A stretch of DNA of 6,568 bases from assembly GCA_900544845.1 (NCBI GenBank), contig UQWV01000083.1, forward strand, positions 1 to 6,568, read 5' to 3'. This document shows, piece by piece, positions 1-5,653 of the stretch. The stretch is from an uncultured Collinsella sp. (GTDB taxonomy: Bacteria; Actinomycetota; Coriobacteriia; Coriobacteriales; Coriobacteriaceae). A program made the translations under genes and the position numbers. The notes beneath the pieces were generated by a model, which saw only the letters and a program-made list of their open reading frames with translations, was not told the origin of the DNA and searched no databases. Each line of letters begins with the position of its first letter. Position 1 is the stretch's first letter.

Positions 1-252
1 CCCATTCCGTTTATGACGGAGTCGGTGAAGAAGGCCGCCGCCAAGCCCAACTGCGAGGTCCTGTGGGCGTCCACGCGTGAGCTTATCAATATTTACCAGG
101 CGGAAGGATGCGGTTGCCAGATCATCACGGTGCCCAACAGCATCCTGGCCAAGCGTAAGAACATCGGCCGTGACCCGTACGAGGTCTCGCTCGATACCGT
201 GCGCGGTTTTGCCAAGGATATCGCCTCGCTCGGTTTCCATATCCTGCCGTAA
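1..252 (+). CDS. Transaldolase-family protein, C-terminal part (5' end outside window)
   Basis: Only the last 83 codons are present, in frame from base 1 and ending at TAA (250-252). The visible part has the signature of the C-terminal half of a transaldolase barrel: VLWASTRELINIYQAEGCGC, then IITVPNSILAK, then the closing YEVSLDTVRGFAKDI helix and GFHILP. Such enzymes move a dihydroxyacetone unit between sugar phosphates in the non-oxidative pentose phosphate pathway, or act as the related fructose-6-phosphate aldolases, in the cytoplasm. The Schiff-base lysine lies upstream of the window, so transaldolase and aldolase cannot be told apart here. The ATG at base 13 is an internal Met, not the start, because the frame is open to base 1. 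The gene converges on the Tex gene. Its last 19 bases recur almost exactly at 388-406. Confidence 0.85.
   Translation, partial: PIPFMTESVKKAAAKPNCEVLWASTRELINIYQAEGCGCQIITVPNSILAKRKNIGRDPYEVSLDTVRGFAKDIASLGFHILP
232..250 (+). repeat. Direct repeat, copy 1 (3' end of transaldolase gene)
   Basis: The last coding bases of the transaldolase gene, through the first base of its stop codon, match 388-406 at 18 of 19 positions; the final 16 bases (235-250 and 391-406) are identical. The two copies bracket the hairpin element at 284-353. This could be a target-site duplication, the scar of an integration at a gene end, or a partial gene-end duplication. Confidence 0.8.
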
Positions 253-283
253 CGCGAACGCTGGCTACATCGCGGGTTGTTCG

Positions 284-353
284 CCCCGGCCTTTCCTTTC
301 CCTATCGCTCACGCGCTTCGCGAGGGTCGCGCTAGGCAAAGGAAAGGCCGGGG
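284..353. repeat. Long intergenic hairpin (16-bp perfect arms)
   Basis: CCCCGGCCTTTCCTTT (284-299) is the exact reverse complement of 338-353. After one mismatch, 301-304 pairs with 333-336, and 306-308 pairs with 329-331 after another. A small inner hairpin of 4 bp with a 3-nt loop sits at 312-322. The 70-nt unit folds almost end to end. No T-run follows on either side (GTTGCC on +, GAACAACC on -), so it is not a standard intrinsic terminator. It begins 32 bp after the transaldolase stop. It looks like a REP-type dispersed palindrome, although copy number cannot be seen here. Confidence 0.75.
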
Positions 354-387
354 TTGCCGACACGAACTTGCCGGTAGGTTGGTGATA

Positions 388-406
388 GGCTTCCATATCC
401 TGCCGT
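388..406 (+). repeat. Direct repeat, copy 2 (duplicate of transaldolase gene end)
   Basis: This is the second copy of the 19-bp sequence at 232-250, with one mismatch (C at 390 against T at 234). It lies 156 bp downstream in non-coding DNA. Translated in its frame it also reads GFHILP, but no stop follows closely and it is not part of a recognisable gene. It ends four bases before the left arm of the compound palindrome at 411-622. Confidence 0.8.
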
Positions 407-410
407 GGAC

Positions 411-622
411 AAAGGTACCCCCGCCTGCGCCGTGCAAAATTGAGAGTATTCAGCAAGGTAAAGGCTTTTACCAGCTGGGTGAAGCATGGAACAGCCCCCG
501 TTTTGGCTCTGATGACGCTAAAACGGGGGCTGTTTCTTGCTTTTTCGTCTCTGAGGGGCATCCGGAACGGTGGAATTTGCAGAATACTCGCGATTTTGCA
601 CGTCGCGAGAGGGGGGACCCTT
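411..622. repeat. Compound palindromic element between convergent genes
   Basis: The left arm 431-456 matches the reverse complement of 577-602 at 23 of 26 positions (shared blocks CGTGCAAAAT and GAGTATTC). The similarity extends outward at about 14 of 20 positions between 411-430 and 603-622. Nested inside are a 6-bp hairpin at 457-472 (GGTAAA/TTTACC, 4-nt loop) and the strong stem at 490-534. A further small hairpin, CTCGCGA/TCGCGAG (587-593 and 603-609), lies in the right arm. The whole structure fills most of the space between the transaldolase and Tex genes. It has no transposase and resembles a MITE or composite repeat. Open frames crossing it on either strand match no family I know. 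Confidence 0.65.
490..534 (+). terminator. Strong rho-independent-type terminator hairpin
   Basis: A 15-bp perfect stem (490-504 with 520-534) is extended by GGC/GCT pairing, including one G-T wobble, to 18 bp around a 9-nt loop (508-516). On the + strand it is followed by TCTTGC and then five Ts (541-545). The - strand has no T-run after the stem. It therefore most likely ends + strand transcripts from the transaldolase gene, although it lies about 240 bp past that stop. It may also block readthrough from the convergent Tex gene simply as a stable stem. Confidence 0.7.
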
Positions 623-632
623 GCTTGGCGGT

Positions 633-2780
633 TTACTTCCCCTGCACCATGGTGAGGGAGATCTTCTTGCGGTCGCGATCGACCTTTTCAACCCACACCT
701 TGACCGTGTCACCGACGCGCACCACGTCGCTGGGGTGCTTGACAAAGCGGTTGGCCAGCTTGGAGATGTGCACGAGGCCGTCCTGGTGCACGCCCACGTC
801 GACGAAGGCGCCAAAGTCGACGACGTTGCGCACCGTGCCCTTGAGTTCCATGCCGGGCTCCAGGTCGTCGATCGAAAGCGCCGAGCGGCTAAAGACTACC
901 TCGGGCGCGTCGTCGCGCGGGTCGCGACCGGGCTTCTTGAGCTCGTTGACGATGTCGATGAGCGTGAGGGTGCCGCAGTCCAGGTCGCTTGCCAGCGCCG
1001 AGATGCTGCCCAGGCGGCGCTCGATATCGGGCACGCCGCCGCGGCTGAGCTCGCTTGCCGCAACGCCGGCGCGCTCCAGGACGGCCGTGGCCACCTCGTA
1101 GCTTTCGGGGTGGACGCTTGTCGCGTCGAGCGGGTTCTTGCCGCCGCTGATGCGCAGGAAACCTGCGGCGTTGAGGTACGCCTTGGGTCCCAGCTTGGGG
1201 ACCTTCTTGAGCTGGTGGCGATCGGTAAAGGCGCCGTTTTCCTCGCGGTAGGCCACGATGTTTTTGGCTACGCTCGGCGTAATGCCCGACACGTAGCCCA
1301 GCAGGCTTGCGCTCGCGGTGTTGACGTCGACGCCCACACGGTTGACGACGTCTTCCACCACGTGGCCCAGGGTGCGCGAAAGCTCGGCCTGGTCAAGGTC
1401 GTGCTGGTACTGGCCAACGCCGATGGACTGGGGCGGAATCTTGACGAGCTCTGCCAGCGGGTCTTGCAGACGGCGGCCCAGGCTCATGGCGCCACGTACG
1501 GTGACGTCCAGGTCGGGATATTCCTGGCTGGCGAGCTCGGAGGCGGAGTACACCGACGCGCCCGCCTCGTTGACGATGGTGTAGCGAAGGCTGGGTGCCT
1601 GCTCGGCAATAAACTCCGAGACGACTTCCTCGGTCTCGCGGCTGGCGGTGCCGTTGCCGATGACGATGGTGTTGATGCCGTCCTTCTTGACGAGGCGGGC
1701 GAGCTCGCGCTTGGTGCCGGTGACGTCGTGGCGCGGCTTGGTGGGATAGACCACGCCGTGGTCGAGTAGCTTGCCGGTCTCGTCCATGACGGCGACCTTG
1801 CAGCCGGTGCGGTAGCCCGGATCGAGCGCGAGCACGCGGGCGCCGCGCACGGGGCGCGCCGAGAGCAAGCCCTCGAGATTCTTGGCAAAGACGTTGATGG
1901 CCTCGGTCTGGGCACGAACGGTGAGTTTGGCGCGGGCCTCGCGCTCCAGCGAGGGGGCCATGAGGCGCTTGTAGCCATCGGCGATGGCGGCGTCAAAGAC
2001 GGGAGCAAACACGCCCTGGCGACGGGGCCAGCGGCTGCCGAGGCGTGCCGTAGCGGCAGCGCCGTCGACGTTCACGCGCACGCGGAGCTTGCCCTCGCGC
2101 TCACCGCGGTCGATAGCCAGCACGCGGTGGTTGGGTATACGGCGCAGCGGCTCATCATAGCTGTAGTACGGCTCGTAGGGGGTCTTCTCGGCGGGGTCGG
2201 TGGCCTCGACGACGATGTCGGCGGTGTTTTGCGTAAAGGCGCGCAGGTCGGCGACGTTCTTGGGATCTTCGGCCACCGTCTCGGCCACGATGTCGGCGGC
2301 GCCGGCGAGCGCCTTTTCGGGCGTGTCGAAGCCGGCCTCCTCGTTGACGTAGTCCGCGGCGGCGTCGAGCGCGCTGCCCTTGGCCGAGGCCTGCATGATG
2401 ATCATGTTGGCGAGCGGCTCCAGGCCGGCCTCGCGTGCCTTCTGCGCGCGGGTCATGCGCTTTTTGCGGTAGGGCTTGTAGAGGTCCTCGACACGCTGGA
2501 GCTGTGTGGCCTCGCGAATCTGTTGCTCGAGCTCGGGCGTGAGTTTGCCCTGGGCGCCGATGAGCAGAATGACGTCCTCTTTGCGCTGCTCAAGATTACG
2601 CAGGTAGGACAGGCGCTCGTCGAGCGCGCGCAGGGCGACATCGTCCATGCCGCCCGTGGCTTCCTTGCGGTAGCGCGAGATAAAGGGAATGGTGTTTCCC
2701 TCGTCGATGAGCTTGACGGCCGCCTCGACGTTGGCGGCCTTAAGGTTGAGCTCGCGCGCGAGCTGGGCGATAAGATCCAT
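633..2780 (-). CDS. tex: Tex/YhgF-family RNA-binding transcriptional accessory protein
   Basis: This 715-residue protein matches the Gram-positive Tex/YdcI length of about 720; proteobacterial Tex is about 770-785. Domains in order are a helical Tex N-terminal region (IPFISRYRKEATGG at 31-44; EDLYKPYRKKRMTRA at 98-112), a YqgF-type RNase H-like fold opening at LALDPGYRTG (Asp320), the family signature ARRLQDPLAELVKI-like stretch with IGVGQYQHD, a helix-hairpin-helix region around 487-545, and an S1 RNA-binding domain at about 640-711 (GTVRNVVDFGAFVDVG, DGLVHIS, KISLTM). The protein stops just after S1, without the tail seen in longer homologues. Tex binds RNA and associates with transcription elongation in the cytoplasm; its exact role is debated. 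I chose the ATG at 2780 because AAGGAG precedes it by 4 nt and family proteins begin here; an upstream in-frame ATG (2834) would add 18 atypical residues. The gene appears monocistronic. Confidence 0.95.
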   Translation of the reverse strand: MDLIAQLARELNLKAANVEAAVKLIDEGNTIPFISRYRKEATGGMDDVALRALDERLSYLRNLEQRKEDVILLIGAQGKLTPELEQQIREATQLQRVEDLYKPYRKKRMTRAQKAREAGLEPLANMIIMQASAKGSALDAAADYVNEEAGFDTPEKALAGAADIVAETVAEDPKNVADLRAFTQNTADIVVEATDPAEKTPYEPYYSYDEPLRRIPNHRVLAIDRGEREGKLRVRVNVDGAAATARLGSRWPRRQGVFAPVFDAAIADGYKRLMAPSLEREARAKLTVRAQTEAINVFAKNLEGLLSARPVRGARVLALDPGYRTGCKVAVMDETGKLLDHGVVYPTKPRHDVTGTKRELARLVKKDGINTIVIGNGTASRETEEVVSEFIAEQAPSLRYTIVNEAGASVYSASELASQEYPDLDVTVRGAMSLGRRLQDPLAELVKIPPQSIGVGQYQHDLDQAELSRTLGHVVEDVVNRVGVDVNTASASLLGYVSGITPSVAKNIVAYREENGAFTDRHQLKKVPKLGPKAYLNAAGFLRISGGKNPLDATSVHPESYEVATAVLERAGVAASELSRGGVPDIERRLGSISALASDLDCGTLTLIDIVNELKKPGRDPRDDAPEVVFSRSALSIDDLEPGMELKGTVRNVVDFGAFVDVGVHQDGLVHISKLANRFVKHPSDVVRVGDTVKVWVEKVDRDRKKISLTMVQGK

Positions 2781-2784
2781 GGGA

Positions 2785-2790
2785 CTCCTT
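2785..2790 (-). promoter_or_regulatory. Ribosome binding site of tex
   Basis: AAGGAG on the - strand lies 4 nt before the ATG at 2780. It decides this start over the upstream in-frame ATG at 2834, which has no comparable site. Confidence 0.75.
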
Positions 2791-2872
2791 GCGTTTGAGG
2801 TGCGTTTGCAGCACAGAGCTACCAAGGATACCACCTGCCACTTCGCTCAAAAAAGACTGTTTTGGCGCGGGA

Positions 2873-3030
2873 CCACGAAAGCGGCCTATCTACTACGTTT
2901 GAACCGTGTGGGTCGACCATCCCCCGGTTTTCCGAAAATGCGCAAGCCGTTTACCTGCGGTTTTTATTTCGCGAAATTCGGTATGGATGAGGGTGATTGG
3001 TTAAACGTAGTAGATAGGCACATTTCGTGG
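2873..3030. repeat. 158-bp element with about 32-bp terminal inverted repeats (MITE-like)
   Basis: CCACGAAA (2873-2880) pairs with TTTCGTGG (3023-3030). After three mismatched bases, GCCTATCTACTACGTTT (2884-2900) pairs perfectly with 3003-3019. After one bulged G, AACC (2902-2905) pairs with GGTT (2999-3002). That is about 29 paired bases per arm around a roughly 93-nt centre. The centre contains further dyads: GGTCGACC (2911-2918) and ATTTCGCGAAAT (2966-2977). It encodes no protein I recognise. It lies upstream of tex and downstream of the operon terminator as the - strand is read. It could be a non-autonomous mobile repeat, a structured RNA, or a protein-binding site array. Confidence 0.7.
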
Positions 3031-3096
3031 CGAACGAATCAAGCTAAGGTGCAAAAAGTCCCCCGTCCCAGAAAAATCATTGGCGACGTAGCAAAA

Positions 3097-3128
3097 TGCC
3101 CCGCGGGCAGGAGGCTGCTCGCGGGGCA
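3097..3128 (-). terminator. Rho-independent terminator of the SDR-transporter-oxidoreductase unit
   Basis: A 14-bp GC-rich stem (3097-3110 with 3115-3128, one G-T wobble) closes on a 4-nt GAGG loop. Read on the - strand it is followed at once by TTTTGCTACG, giving a short U-tract. It lies 72 bp past the stop codon of the oxidoreductase gene (3201) and points the right way to end that transcript. Confidence 0.85.
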
Positions 3129-3200
3129 AAGAAGAGGGGCTTATTTGTGGCGGACCGAGGGGCCCGGCATGGGGTTTCTGCCGCGGCCTGTCCTAAGGTG

Positions 3201-4241
3201 CTACAGCTCGACGAGCTGGCCGGTCTCGGCGGCCTCCTTGATGGCGTTGAGAAGCGTGAGCGTCTTGACGTTATCGGCGGGGGTTACGACGGGCTCAACT
3301 TCGCGGCGGACGACCTTCACAAAGTGCTTGAGCTGCATCTTGTGCGGCAGCGCCGGGTCGACGGCCGGAATCTCCATCTGCAGCGGCTTGTGCCAGTTGG
3401 AGGCGCCGTCGTAGGAGAACTGGTGCAGGCGGGGCAGCGACAGGGCGCCCTTGGTACCGCCAATAAAGTAGGCATCGGCGTCGAAGGGGCGGTACTGCGG
3501 GTCCTCGCGAGCGGTGGCCTCCCAGTTCCAGGGGCTGGCGGTGGCATCGGAGATGGTCATGCTTGCGAGCGCGCCATCGGCAAAACGGACGTTGACCACA
3601 GCGGAGTCCTCGGTCTCAAAACCGCGGGCGGCGCTGGACTGCATGCCCTGGACGGCGACGGGCTCGCCCAGCAGGTAGCGGAGCAGGTCGACGTCGTGCA
3701 CCAGGTTGACCAGGATCGGGCCGGCACCCTTTTTGCGGCGCCACTCGACATCGAAGTACTCGTCATTCTTATAGATCATGTAGTGGAAGCTCGACACGGT
3801 GAGCTTGCCCAGCTCGCCGGACTCGATGATCTCTTTGGCTTTGTTGACGAAGGGGTTGTGACGACGGTGCTGGCCCACGAGCACGGGCACGCCGGCGGTC
3901 TCGGCCTCGGCGGCAAAGGTCTGGGCATCCTCGAGGTCATTGGAGATCGGCTTTTCGACCAGCGGCACGATGTTGCGCTTCACGGCCTCGCGGGCAACGC
4001 CCAGATGCAGGTCGTTGGGGGTGGCGATGATGACGGCCTCGGGCTTGACCTCGTCCATCATCTGGGCGGGATCGGTGTAAAACGGCACGCCGGCAGCCTC
4101 GGCCGTGGCGCGGGCGCCCTCAAAGGCGTCGGCGATGGCGACGAGCTCGGCCTCGGGCTCCTCGGTGACAAAGCGGATGTGGTTGCGGCCCATGGCGCCG
4201 GCGCCGATGACGGCAATGCGGACGGGGTTGAGCTCAGACAT
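3201..4241 (-). CDS. Gfo/Idh/MocA-family NAD(P)-dependent oxidoreductase
   Basis: A 346-residue cytoplasmic dehydrogenase of typical family length. The N-terminal Rossmann domain has VIGAGAMG (GxGxxG at 13-18) and an acidic residue at the end of the second strand (AIAD, Asp38), suggesting NAD preference. ATPNDLH (73-79) and the conserved EKP (96-98, likely catalytic Lys97) follow. The C-terminal domain carries LVNLVHDVDLLRYLLG (177-192) with the expected catalytic His182; the usual Asp four residues before it is Val178, as in the known INLIHDID-type subgroup. Family members oxidise or reduce hydroxyl groups of sugars, inositols and related polyols. It starts at the ATG at 4241 behind AAGGAG and is the last gene of the unit, 70 bp after the transporter and just before the terminator. 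Inositol, sugar-acid or other sugar dehydrogenase roles are all possible; the family call is firm and the substrate unknown. Confidence 0.93.
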   Translation of the reverse strand: MSELNPVRIAVIGAGAMGRNHIRFVTEEPEAELVAIADAFEGARATAEAAGVPFYTDPAQMMDEVKPEAVIIATPNDLHLGVAREAVKRNIVPLVEKPISNDLEDAQTFAAEAETAGVPVLVGQHRRHNPFVNKAKEIIESGELGKLTVSSFHYMIYKNDEYFDVEWRRKKGAGPILVNLVHDVDLLRYLLGEPVAVQGMQSSAARGFETEDSAVVNVRFADGALASMTISDATASPWNWEATAREDPQYRPFDADAYFIGGTKGALSLPRLHQFSYDGASNWHKPLQMEIPAVDPALPHKMQLKHFVKVVRREVEPVVTPADNVKTLTLLNAIKEAAETGQLVEL

Positions 4242-4246
4242 TTCGA

Positions 4247-4252
4247 CTCCTT
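4247..4252 (-). promoter_or_regulatory. Ribosome binding site of the Gfo/Idh gene
   Basis: AAGGAG on the - strand lies 5 nt before the ATG at 4241. It supports this start, which also places the Rossmann strand right after a short leader peptide of about eight residues. Confidence 0.75.
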
Positions 4253-4271
4253 AATGCTGGTGGCTGGTGGA

Positions 4272-4303
4272 ATGTGACAAAGGGACGGTCCCTCATGTCA
4301 CAT
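4272..4303. repeat. Dispersed-type palindrome in the intergenic gap
   Basis: ATGTGACA (4272-4279) pairs perfectly with TGTCACAT (4296-4303). Inside, AGGGA (4281-4285) pairs with TCCCT (4289-4293) around CGG, separated by a small internal loop. I recall close relatives of this TGTGACAAAGGGACGGTCCCT pattern as common repeats in Firmicutes and coriobacterial genomes; this is memory, not a search. It begins 8 bp past the transporter stop codon, read on the - strand. No T-run follows, so it should not terminate; it might shield the upstream mRNA end and lower expression of the downstream gene. Confidence 0.7.
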
Positions 4304-4311
4304 CGGTAGAA

Positions 4312-5568
4312 CTAAGCGGACTTCTTCTTGCTGTCGGAGACCATCATGTAGACGGTGAGCACGACGGCGATGGCGGCAATCACGATGGCGCCGTAGAAGG
4401 ACTGCTGGTAGGCGGCGCTGCCGGCCTCGGCGTGATACAGCACGGCAGTGATGGGCTGGCTGATCCAGGTAGAGGCGGCGTAGCCCAGGAACATGATGCC
4501 GTAGTTGACGCCGATGTTGCTGGTGCCGAAGGCGCCACCGGTGAGCGGCGGATAGATGACGAGCAGGGCGCCAAAGCTAAAGCCGAGCAGGGCGAGCGCC
4601 ACAAAGAACATGCTCTGCGTAAAGCTCATCGACATGATGACGAGCGCGACGATGGTGACGACAAGGCTGATGAGCAGCGACTTGTAGGCGCCGAGCTTGT
4701 CGATGATCTGGCCAAAGGACAGACGGCCGACCAGGTTGGCGCAGGTGTTGACGGAGACGACCACGCCGCCGAGGGCGACGGCCGCGGCGCTCGTGGGGTC
4801 GGCGAAGAGCTGGACAGCGGCGATGGAGGCAACCTTGCCCACGAGCAGGGTGCCCGCGGTGGCGGCGAAGGCGAAGGTGGCGATGAGGACCCAGAAGCGC
4901 GGGGTTTTGACCATCTCGCCCGGGGTGAGGTCGCCGAAGGTGCCGGCGTGCGCGCCGCCCTTGGGGGCCTCGAAGCCCTCGGGCAGCCAACCGGCCTCGG
5001 GGGCCTTCAGGAACAGGGCGGAGGCGGCGATCGTCACAAAGAAGATGACGCCGAGTGCCTTAAGGGCGCCAAAGATGCCAAGGCTCGGGATGAGCAGCGA
5101 GGCGAGCACCGGGGACAGCACGGCGGGGCCGGCGGTCGAAGCGGCCAGGGTGATGCCGGAGGCGAGGCCCTTTTTGTCGATGAACCACTTTTGGCCGGTG
5201 GTGAGCGCGGGGTTGTAGCCCAGGCCGTTGCCGATGGCGGCGACGAGCGAGAACCACAGGTAGAACTGCCACGGCTCGGTGACGGTGCCGGACATGAACC
5301 AGCCCACGCCGTAGCACACGGCGGCAGCGATCACGACGTTGCGCGGGCCGATCTTATCGGAGATGCGGCCGGCGAAGATGCCCGTCACGGCCATGATGGT
5401 CTGGAAGACCGGGAAAGCCCAGGTAAGTGCGCTGGACCACTCGGGGTAGACGGCGAGCAGGTTCTTGGACACGACGGAGTACAGCGCGATGGAGCTGATG
5501 AAGAACATGGTGACGCACGCGGCGGAAAGCACGACGGCGCGACCCTTGTTGGAGTTGGTGGAAGCCAT
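4312..5568 (-). CDS. OFA-type major facilitator superfamily transporter
   Basis: A 418-residue inner-membrane protein with about 12 hydrophobic segments: approximately 12-32, 48-66, 77-92, 101-119, 136-160, 166-187, 226-250, 262-282, 296-314, 320-340, 351-372 and 391-411. A cytoplasmic loop at 188-225 lies between the halves, and the C-terminus is basic (SDSKKKSA). The MFS motif A appears as GRISDKIGPRN (67-77). MVKTPRFWVL (219-228) before the seventh helix is typical of the oxalate/formate antiporter (OFA) family, as is NYGIMFLGY in helix 11. OFA proteins exchange or take up small carboxylates. Here it sits between two dehydrogenases, so it probably imports or exports their substrate or product. 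The start at 5568 follows AAAGAG by 4 nt. The family assignment is good; oxalate itself is doubtful because no oxalate-metabolism gene is nearby and helix 11 (351-372) has no lysine. Confidence 0.88.
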   Translation of the reverse strand: MASTNSNKGRAVVLSAACVTMFFISSIALYSVVSKNLLAVYPEWSSALTWAFPVFQTIMAVTGIFAGRISDKIGPRNVVIAAAVCYGVGWFMSGTVTEPWQFYLWFSLVAAIGNGLGYNPALTTGQKWFIDKKGLASGITLAASTAGPAVLSPVLASLLIPSLGIFGALKALGVIFFVTIAASALFLKAPEAGWLPEGFEAPKGGAHAGTFGDLTPGEMVKTPRFWVLIATFAFAATAGTLLVGKVASIAAVQLFADPTSAAAVALGGVVVSVNTCANLVGRLSFGQIIDKLGAYKSLLISLVVTIVALVIMSMSFTQSMFFVALALLGFSFGALLVIYPPLTGGAFGTSNIGVNYGIMFLGYAASTWISQPITAVLYHAEAGSAAYQQSFYGAIVIAAIAVVLTVYMMVSDSKKKSA

Positions 5569-5601
5569 GGGACTCTTTCTAATCGATGCGGGGGGAGGGG
5601 A

Positions 5602-5630
5602 GGGGCAAACGCCGCTGAGGTGCTTGCCCC
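5602..5630. other. Weak intergenic hairpin between SDR and transporter genes
   Basis: GGGGCAA (5602-5608) pairs with TTGCCCC (5624-5630) around a 15-nt loop. It lies in the 85-bp gap after the SDR stop (5654), next to G-runs at 5590-5605. There is no T-run on the - strand, so it does not look like a terminator; a role in mRNA stability is possible but unproven. Confidence 0.4.
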
Positions 5631-5653
5631 GCGCCCCTTTCTACCGGGCTGGT

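Larger units (their letters stand above)
2781..3200. other. Gene-free 420-bp stretch between tex and the oxidoreductase operon
   Basis: I find no credible gene here on either strand. The contents are the tex leader (2781 to about 2870), the inverted-repeat element at 2873-3030, an AT-richer linker (3031-3096) and the operon terminator (3097-3128), followed by 72 bp of 3' untranslated sequence. The tex promoter must lie in this stretch, but no convincing -35/-10 pair stands out. The base composition is less GC-rich than the flanking genes. Confidence 0.7.

Noticed and set aside
265..561. - strand open frame in the intergenic repeat region
   Set aside because: It consists entirely of the hairpins and inverted arms described at 284-353 and 411-622. 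Similar peptides in databases, if any, would most likely be over-called repeat sequence.
277..1101. + strand open frame running from the intergenic repeats into the antisense of tex
   Set aside because: It joins repeat sequence to antisense tex. The GFHILP stretch it contains comes from the 388-406 duplicate, not from a gene. There is no ribosome binding site or recognised domain.
570..1769. Long + strand open frame opposite tex (about 400 codons)
   Set aside because: It is an antisense shadow created by high GC at the third codon positions of tex. Its translation is rich in Ala, Val, Gly and Asp, with no family signature and no ribosome binding site.
2825..2852. Possible tex promoter on the - strand (TATCCT at 2825-2830, TTTTGA at 2847-2852, 16-bp spacing)
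   Set aside because: Both hexamers match the consensus poorly and similar matches would be expected by chance, so I do not call it.
3162..3192. Imperfect GGCC-rich dyad just after the Gfo/Idh stop codon
   Set aside because: It is short and interrupted in high-GC sequence. The clear terminator at 3097-3128 already explains transcript ending.
3096..4277. Long + strand open frame opposite the Gfo/Idh gene (about 390 codons)
   Set aside because: It mirrors the clearly conserved Gfo/Idh gene, starts inside the terminator hairpin, and has a low-complexity Gly/Val/Asp/His-rich translation.
5590..5605. G-runs resembling a G-quadruplex (six, four and four Gs)
   Set aside because: Only three separate runs are present and they lie on the non-transcribed side relative to the operon mRNA, so a stable four-run quadruplex is not supported.
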